Positions 58,190 through 64,000 of a stretch of 64,000 nt of DNA are shown piece after piece. The notes under the pieces are model-generated. The model was not told the origin of the DNA. It did not search any database and was given only the letters and a program-made list of their open reading frames with translations. The stretch spans positions 80,184,001 through 80,248,000 of the forward strand of contig CM043698.1 in the NCBI GenBank assembly GCA_023935145.1, written 5' to 3'. The position numbers and the translations under genes are program-made. The stretch is from Bretschneidera sinensis (lineage: Eukaryota; Streptophyta; Magnoliopsida; Brassicales; Akaniaceae). Position 1 is the stretch's first letter. The number at the start of each line of letters is the position of its first letter.

Positions 58190-60150
58190 TTAGTGGTCTT
58201 CTTCTAGCTTTAATGACTGGCCGTGGCTAGCTGTCGCTAAATGGAGGAACCTGACTTTGCCCCCTCTCGACCTTCCCTCTGTCCTTTCGACCGCAGCCCT
58301 TCCTCGGTCTGCAAACACTCAGCTTTCTTCTTCTTCAACCACTCACCAGGTTTCTGCCAACCCTAACCCTAACCTTTTGGCTATTGCTTTTCCATAGTCC
58401 TCCAACCCTTCTGGTACGATTCATTCCTATGCCAACATTGTTTCTGGTGGAAGTATCCATGCTAACTCGTCCCTAGGTATTCAACGTTATGTTGGCTCTC
58501 GTAATAAGTCTCTTCTAGATTTGGTGATCTCTTCGAAGCCGTTTAGTCATCATGGTGAACCATCATTTTATGTTGTCCTCTATGGAATATGCTAAGGCAT
58601 AGAGACCTTATCTCATGTCGTGGTGATGAAATTCTATTCTGGCTTTCCTCCTTTAAATCTGGTTCATCAGCTTGTGTTATCATGGAACCTGAAAAATAAT
58701 CTTATCATTAGGGTGTTGGATGCTCACCACATTCTGGTTCATTTAGCGACACATGAAGATGTGATTATTGCATAGGCTCATGGTAACCAGAAGGTGGAGA
58801 ACATTCTTTACCAGTTGTTGAAGTTGACTCTCGAGTTCTCCACCAAACGTGAATCCATAGTGACTACAATTTAGATTAGGCTTCCAAGTTTTTTGTTACC
58901 TTTTTTCCCATCAATCGGTTCTCAGAGGTATAGTTTCTTCTTTTGCTACGTTTTTGACAACGGATGACAAAACTCATACCTTGGAGCACCTAGTTCTACG
59001 CGTATATGTGTCGAATTCGATCTAACTCAACTTAGGCTTGATCGAGTTTGGATTGGTTCTGGTAACCATGATGATGGATTCTAGTATAAAATAACATATG
59101 AAAGTAACATGGATTATTGTTCTCGATGCTGTTTATAAGGCCATTGCATCGTTGAATGCCGAAAGGTGCTGGCGGATGGTGGTGGCTCAAAGGCGGTTTA
59201 TGGAATGCAACCTACCGGTTTGAGGAGGGTTTTCGTTTCGACCTCTCGCAACAAGGGTGGTGTTTCTGGGTTGGGCACTGATCAGGCCCACTAGGACAAT
59301 GCAACCCTCCTTAATGATTGGGCTCGGCCCCATGGATCCAAACATAAACAAAACAAAGGCAAAGAGGTGGTTACCTTTGACGATCTAGATGGGTCTGTAT
59401 CGTTCAGTGCAAATAAGTTGTCTTCTTCAACCCTTTCTACGGATGTGGGCTTTGTGTTTTCAGCCCAGAAACAAGGTATGGTTAGCGCCATTGGTGGAGC
59501 CCAGAATGCTATGATGCCCATGGTTGCCACAATTGGGCCTTTGGGGCCTGTAGATAAAGGTCAGGTGGTTCAAGATCAGGATACAGTTAGGCATTCTCTC
59601 ACACAGCCAACGGTCTCTAATCCTATTAACAATGCAAAGAGGAAAGAAAACTCAACACAATTGGGTGTCAAGGACTTGGGCCACAAGGTTGTAATAACTA
59701 GCGAGTTAGGTTAGGTGAATTTGGTTACTAATTATATCTCTGCAGACCCTAGTGTGGATCGTGATCTTTCTGGGCTATCTCTGCCTTTATGGGCCCCTGT
59801 TATAATTCTAGGTCAAGCAAGTCTCATTACGGATCATAGTTTGGAATCCATTGAGCCGCAAGGGCCTTCGATAGTGAGCCCAAAAGGGAAGACTTGGGTG
59901 ATGATAGGTTGGCCATTGTGCAAGCAACAAATGACTTCACAGTGGACATCGAACATGTGGACCTAGGTCAGTCTCATGAGTCAGGTGTGCTTTCTCCTGT
60001 CATTCCTCCTCCTAAGCTTAAGTCTACCATTACTCGATTAGTTTTTCCCTTAGCAGATGTTGATCCTGCCTCAGTAGAGCAATCAAAATGGGTTTAAAAG
60101 GCAAAGAAACACAAACTTAAGGCTAAAGACCTTGTAATTCCTTCTCTCAC
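58190..60150 (+). pseudogene. LINE ORF1 (DUF4283 and zinc knuckle)
   Basis: Read in pieces: NDWPWLAVAKWRNLTLPPLD at 58212 on, GTIHSYANIVSGGSIHANSS near 58411, the DUF4283-like stretch FYVVLYGIC, VVMKFYSGFPPLNLVHQLVL, NNLIIRVLDAHHILVHLATH, then VWIGSGNHDDGF and the CCHC knuckle YCSRCCL-GHCIVECRK (59118-59170, with a stop at the dash). A long Ser/Gly/Pro-rich, disordered tail follows (59367-60097). The product would be an RNA-binding protein that packages LINE RNA. Stops near 58396, 58593, 58773 and 58873 disable it. Confidence 0.78.
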
Positions 60151-60171
60151 TAGTGATTCATGATTAGTACA

Positions 60172-62160
60172 AAAATTTCGAACATCAGAGGAGTAAAGAG
60201 GTCAGATAAGTTGGGGAATCTTCGTCGTATGATTCGAGAACACGTAATGTCCTTGGTTGTAATCATTGAGCATATTGAAAAATCACCTTAGGAATCCCAG
60301 GTTGTGACCTTCAAACACGCAAGTCTAGAATGATTTGGACCAAGACAAGAATCAAACCACAAAAGAGAAAACACAAGCAATTGTTATCGAGGTTTGGCAA
60401 ATTGTCTACGTCCTCGTGAGCTCTTCTAAGCTCTCTGCACTAAATCAATGGAGTTCTTACAATTATAGCAACACCTCCTTAAGAACCATGTGTTCTTGAT
60501 GAATGAGAGAAAAGAAAAGAAAAAGATAAGGACTAAGTGTTTCCCTGAAATTTTCTCCAAGAAAATTCTAATTATAAAGCCCTAAAACCCCAATCTTGAA
60601 TACTCTCTCTCTCACTAGAAACACTTCTGAAGATTTGAGAGTCTTTCTCTCTAAACACCAACCACTCTTGGAATGAGACTTCTTCTTGTGTTTCTTCATT
60701 AGAACTCTTTTGTCTATGTTGTATCTTGTGTTGTGTGTTGTTATTGCTCCTAGATATCCCTTTATATAGAGCAATAACTACCACAACCAACTTGAAGCCA
60801 ATCTCAACCCTTAGATCTTGATAACCAAACAATTATAACCCTCTAAGTGGTCTAAGTGAACCTGTGTGTTTTAATCAAAACCAACGCACCAGCTGAAGAA
60901 GCTGAAAAATAGATGTTGGGTGTGCTTCACGCCGCGAAGCAGAACAAGGCAAGCCACGGTGCACTCCAGGGGAGAAGCGCAGCTATTCCGTGCCACGGTG
61001 CACTCTAGGAGGATGCCAAGTCCTTCTTGTCGGTGGCCGCGGCACGCCAAGCCTGTGCCGCAGCTCAGAGGCCTGAAGCTAATAAACTTCAGCCTTTAAT
61101 TCTTAGACAAAATTCCCAATATAACCGAAACAGGATGGGTTGGTTTTATGAAATTTTTCCTGTAAAATTAAATGCAAGCATTTTTTGCGTGGGAACCAAA
61201 TTGACAAGAATGTCTGGGTTATGTGCAAGGAAAACCTTTTGGTGGAGACTATTCAAGTTTCATCGCAGGCCATTTCAATTAAGATAACGAGTAGAGATCT
61301 TGCTTAGTTTTGCTATGATTCTTTTGTGCATGTGAGAGGCCAGTACTATGAGCGGCGTAGTTTATGGTCGGATTTATCAACTTTTGGTTCTTCTATAGTT
61401 GGGCCTTGGTTTGTTGGAGGCGACTTTAATGCCATGGATATTTATGGTGCCTGTGAGTTTAAGGCTTTTATTGATTCCAACAACCTTGTTAATCTGAGTT
61501 TTGCAGGTAGTAAATTCACATGGAGTAATGATCATCAGACCTTCTCTTAGTGTTCGGGTCGTTTAGATAGGGTATTGGTGAACACAGACTTCATGGTCTC
61601 TTTACCTCCTCCGAAGGTAATCCATTATTCAAGAATTTTTTCTTACCATGCAGCTTTAATTTTCTCTCTTACCCAGGCAGTTTCAGGTCCGTGGCCTTTC
61701 AGGTTTTTCAAGGTTTAGGCTACTTATTCCTTATTTCATGAATCTATGGTTGATTGATGGTGTGAGGATTGTCATGGTCCTCATTAGGAGCTCTTACATA
61801 CCAAATTAAAGCGCGTTCGAAAATGATTACGTCAATGGAGTCAATGGAACTGGAGGGGCTTTGGAGATGTTTAACGCCATATCTTGTGTGCTAATGATGC
61901 CCTTTTGGAGGCTGAGTTTCAGGTGCAGCAAGATTACTCGGAGGCTTCTATACAGGATTTGAGCCGAGTAAAGAATAATCTAGAGTACTGGTTATCTTGT
62001 GAGGAGTCTATGGCTTGTGATAAATCTCCCATCAAATGGCTTGTTGAAGGAGACCGTAAAACGGTGTTTTTCTATGCCACTATAAAGGAGAGGGCCCTGC
62101 GGCCTAAATCAAAGCTTAAACAAGGGGATATGTGCATCGCGAAGGATTAGATCACTGGCT
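60172..62160 (+). pseudogene. LINE ORF2 endonuclease and linker, split by an LTR
   Basis: ORF2 begins TKISNIRGVKRSDKLGNLRR (a start at 60163-60172 is likely), runs to VMSLVVIIEH and is cut by the LTR. It resumes near 61320 with FVHVRGQYYERRSLWSDLST, GPWFVGGDFNAM (catalytic GDFN), FAGSKFTWSN and GRLDRVLVN. This is the APE-type endonuclease that nicks target DNA. The linker contains SPIKWLVEGDRKTVFFYATI near 62030 (typical W..EGD.NTKFFH). Several stops, for example near 61549. Confidence 0.85.
60273..61120 (-). mobile_element. LTR of the 46409 family inserted in the LINE endonuclease
   Basis: Collinear with 46409-47342: AATCACC near the left end, CAAGTCTAGAATGA, TTATCGAGGTT(C/T)GGCAA, CTCTCTGCACTAAATCAATG, TTCTTACAAT, CCTTTATATA (60759-60768; TATA box on the minus strand), a GC-richer block and CTTAGACAAA near the right end. 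The ends are less clean than in the other copy and no target duplication was found. Confidence 0.8.
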
Positions 62161-62209
62161 CTATGGTCTGCACTCATTTTCAAGAGCTATTTACAGTCGA
62201 GCCTATGTT

Positions 62210-63400
62210 GGATAATGAGTTTGCTATGCTGGATTGTATTCCTCAACTAATCACCTCTCTCAGAATGATACCCTTTGTAAGCTTCCTGAAGAGAAGGAAA
62301 TCAAAAAAACAGTGGACGGTTTGGACCCGGATAGTGCCCCGGGCATAGATGGCTTCAACAGGCATTTTTTCATATTTTTTGGGATATTATCAAGCATGAT
62401 GTTGTTGCTGCAGTTCAGGAGTTTTTCAAGAGAGGTTACCTCCCTCGGTCTTTTACCTCCACAAGCTTGGTGTTAATTCCCAAAGTGCCAAACCCTTTGA
62501 CTCTGGTGGATTATCGGCCTATCAGCTTATGCACTTTTTTTTAGAAGATTATTTCTCTGGTCCTTGCTAATCAGCTTTCTCCTTTACTTCCTTCATTGAT
62601 CTTTAAGGAACAGGCTGGTTTTGTCTCTGGTTGGAGCATTCATAAGAACATCGACCTATGAGATGATCTGTGATATTAACAAAAAATCTCCAGGTTCGAA
62701 TGTTATTATTAAGCTAGATGTGTCGAAAGGTTGATAGAGTTAATTGGCATTTTTTGCTTCATGTCCTTCACAGATTTGGTTTCACCGAGCTTTGGTGTGA
62801 CTTGATTTTTATATGCTTTTCTAATGTTTGGTTCTCGGTTATGGTGAATGGCACGCATCAAGGTTTCTTCCTGTCTTCTAGGGGCTTACAGCAAGGTAAT
62901 CCCTTATCTCCATTTCTATTTATTATTTATGAAGAGCTTTTCTCCAAGAACTTCAAGGCTGCGGTTTTGGAGGGTTGTATTGAGAGGTTTCAGGTCTCAA
63001 GTTCTGTCGTAGGGGTTTCACATTTATTGTACGCGGATGATACGTTGCTCTTCTTGAACGGGCAGAAGAGTTTGATTGATGCTTGTACGGTTTTGCTAAA
63101 GTAGTATGAGGGGTGTTCATGTCAGAAGATAAATTGGAATAAAAGTTCCTTTATTTGTAGTTCAACATGGCACCAAAATCGAGTTTTGATGATGCAGCGA
63201 TGGTCATCGTTGAAAAGGGCTAGCACTCCGATTCTTTATGTGGGGGTACCTTTATTTCAAGGCAAATGTGTAAATAGGTATTTCCTCCCTCTCGAAGAGA
63301 AGATTCGGCATAGCTGGCGGTGTAGAAATCGAAGCTTTTGTCCTTCGGTGGCAAACTTACGCTTCTTAAGAGTGTTATGAGTTTGGTTCCCTATCCATAC
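62210..63400 (+). pseudogene. LINE reverse transcriptase
   Basis: Motifs in order: LDPDSAPGIDGFN near 62325, FKRGYLP-like sequence, LIPKVPNPLTLVDYRPISLC near 62474, KEQAGFVSG near 62606, a broken KLD motif near 62712, DRVNWHFLLHVLHRFGF, RGLQQGNPLSPFLFII near 62880, LLYADDTLLFLNGQ near 63025 (the YADD catalytic pair is intact), and LYVGVPLFQGK then YFLPLEEKI near 63235-63295. Frameshifts occur near 62300, 62660 and 62715. It would prime DNA synthesis on nicked target DNA in an active copy. Confidence 0.9.
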
Positions 63401-64000
63401 TCTAGCCTCTATTTCGCTGCCGAAAGGTTTTCTATGTACCATAGAGAGGTTGTTCGTCGGTTTTTACTAGAATGATGGGGAAACAGTAAAGAAGCATTGG
63501 GTGATATGGAGTCGTATCTGTAAGCCGATGGAGGAGGGTGGTTGGGGAGTTTAGAGACTTTGGGAAGTCTGTAATGCGCTTCAAGGTAAACTAGCTTGGA
63601 GCTATATTCAGGGTAAGTCAATGTGGGTAGTGTTTATGTAACAGAAGTATGGGGTGCCTTCGTTGTCATTATTAGTCCCAGGGTATAGTTCCATTGGCTA
63701 GACGTGTATCATTCCTTATATGATCCAGATTCTGGATAATTTGACTTGGATTGTAGGGCAATGAGCCATTCAGTTTTGGCATGATCTTTGAAACAGCCTC
63801 ACTCGATCAGTAAGTCATCTTCTTTTTAATGATGTGTTAGTTCGTGATGTGGTTAGCAATCCGAATAGGGTGGCTCTGCTACGTGATTCTTATCTTAAGT
63901 TTCATGAAGCAGCGGTGAAGCTAACACTTACTCCACATCGTGATTGTTTGGTTTGGGACCATTCTTTTACCGGGAAATTCTCGACCAAAAGTTGTTGGGA
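63401..64000 (+). pseudogene. LINE ORF2 region after the reverse transcriptase, cut by the window end
   Basis: Pieces read HWVIWSRICKPMEEGGWGV near 63497, LAWSYIQGKSMWV near 63595 and DCLVWDHSFTGKFSTKSCW at the end. This is the connector and the start of the zf-RVT segment of plant LINEs. Stops are frequent. The finger itself is outside the window. Confidence 0.8.

Larger units (their letters stand above)
58110..64000 (+). mobile_element. LINE (plant L1 type) with ORF1 and ORF2, interrupted by an LTR, incomplete at the right
   Basis: A 5' leader (CTGACCCTAGAGAGAAAACC) is followed by ORF1 (about 58190-60150), then ORF2 from 60172 with the endonuclease split by an LTR at about 60273-61120, then reverse transcriptase and the downstream region to the window end. 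Stops and frameshifts are spread throughout. The 3' zf-RVT finger and tail lie beyond 64000. This LINE is a different family from that at 1-1470. Confidence 0.88.

Noticed and set aside
58359..58374. Telomere-like CCCTAACCCTAA
   Set aside because: Only about two units, inside the LINE ORF1 coding sequence (ANPNPNLL); not an interstitial telomere.

Overview
The window is plant nuclear DNA, most likely from a dicot; I cannot name the species. The grounds are one intron-containing plant-type acyltransferase gene, plant families of LTR retrotransposons (chromovirus Gypsy and several Copia types), plant-type LINEs, a Mutator-like element with a MuDR-type transposase, a hAT element carrying a pentatricopeptide-repeat fragment, AT-rich spacers and two satellite arrays. 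No rRNA gene, tRNA gene, CRISPR array or bacterial operon was found.

Only one gene looks intact: a GPAT1-like sn-2 glycerol-3-phosphate acyltransferase on the minus strand (exons 16578-17339 and 15200-16099). It sits in a 5.4 kb island of otherwise anonymous DNA between Gypsy elements.

Layout, left to right. 1-1470: decayed plus-strand LINE (end of ORF1 and endonuclease domain). About 1471-1860: an LTR-like fragment with a TATA box. 1862-2640: minus-strand 3' end of another LINE. 2834-7800: minus-strand Copia element with both LTRs and a perfect 5-bp target duplication (AAATT), much of its interior lost and with a different Copia-type solo LTR (about 5122-6285) inside. 8410-13821: a complete but decayed chromodomain Gypsy element (element 1). 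15200-17500: GPAT1-like gene. 19250-26200: a second chromovirus type, lacking its 5' LTR and ending in a 3.4 kb LTR that carries a 1.06 kb tandem duplication. 26201-28770: the 3' half of a Copia element. 28775-46195: a tandemly duplicated locus. Its first copy holds a solo LTR of the element-1 family; its second copy holds a full-length member at the equivalent position (32478-37972, element 2) and then a MULE (38044-45817, perfect 9-bp duplication) that itself contains a hAT element (38403-39936, perfect 8-bp duplication). 46196-56872: a satellite array with two alternating kinds of subunit, broken by a solo LTR (46409-47342, perfect 5-bp duplication). 56905-58100: a second tandem array with a unit of roughly 100 bp. 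58110-64000: a plus-strand LINE (ORF1 and ORF2 with a YADD reverse transcriptase) cut by another LTR of the 46409 family and running off the window.

The nesting gives a relative history. The chromovirus probably inserted before the locus was duplicated; the MULE then entered the second copy and the hAT entered the MULE. A solo LTR landed in the already tandem satellite. Element 2 has decayed almost only by substitutions that look like cytosine deamination, which suggests long-term methylation. I found no convincing new enzymatic system. The most unusual structures are the variable A/B satellite architecture, the hAT element carrying a PPR fragment, and the paired solo/full-length LTR locus.
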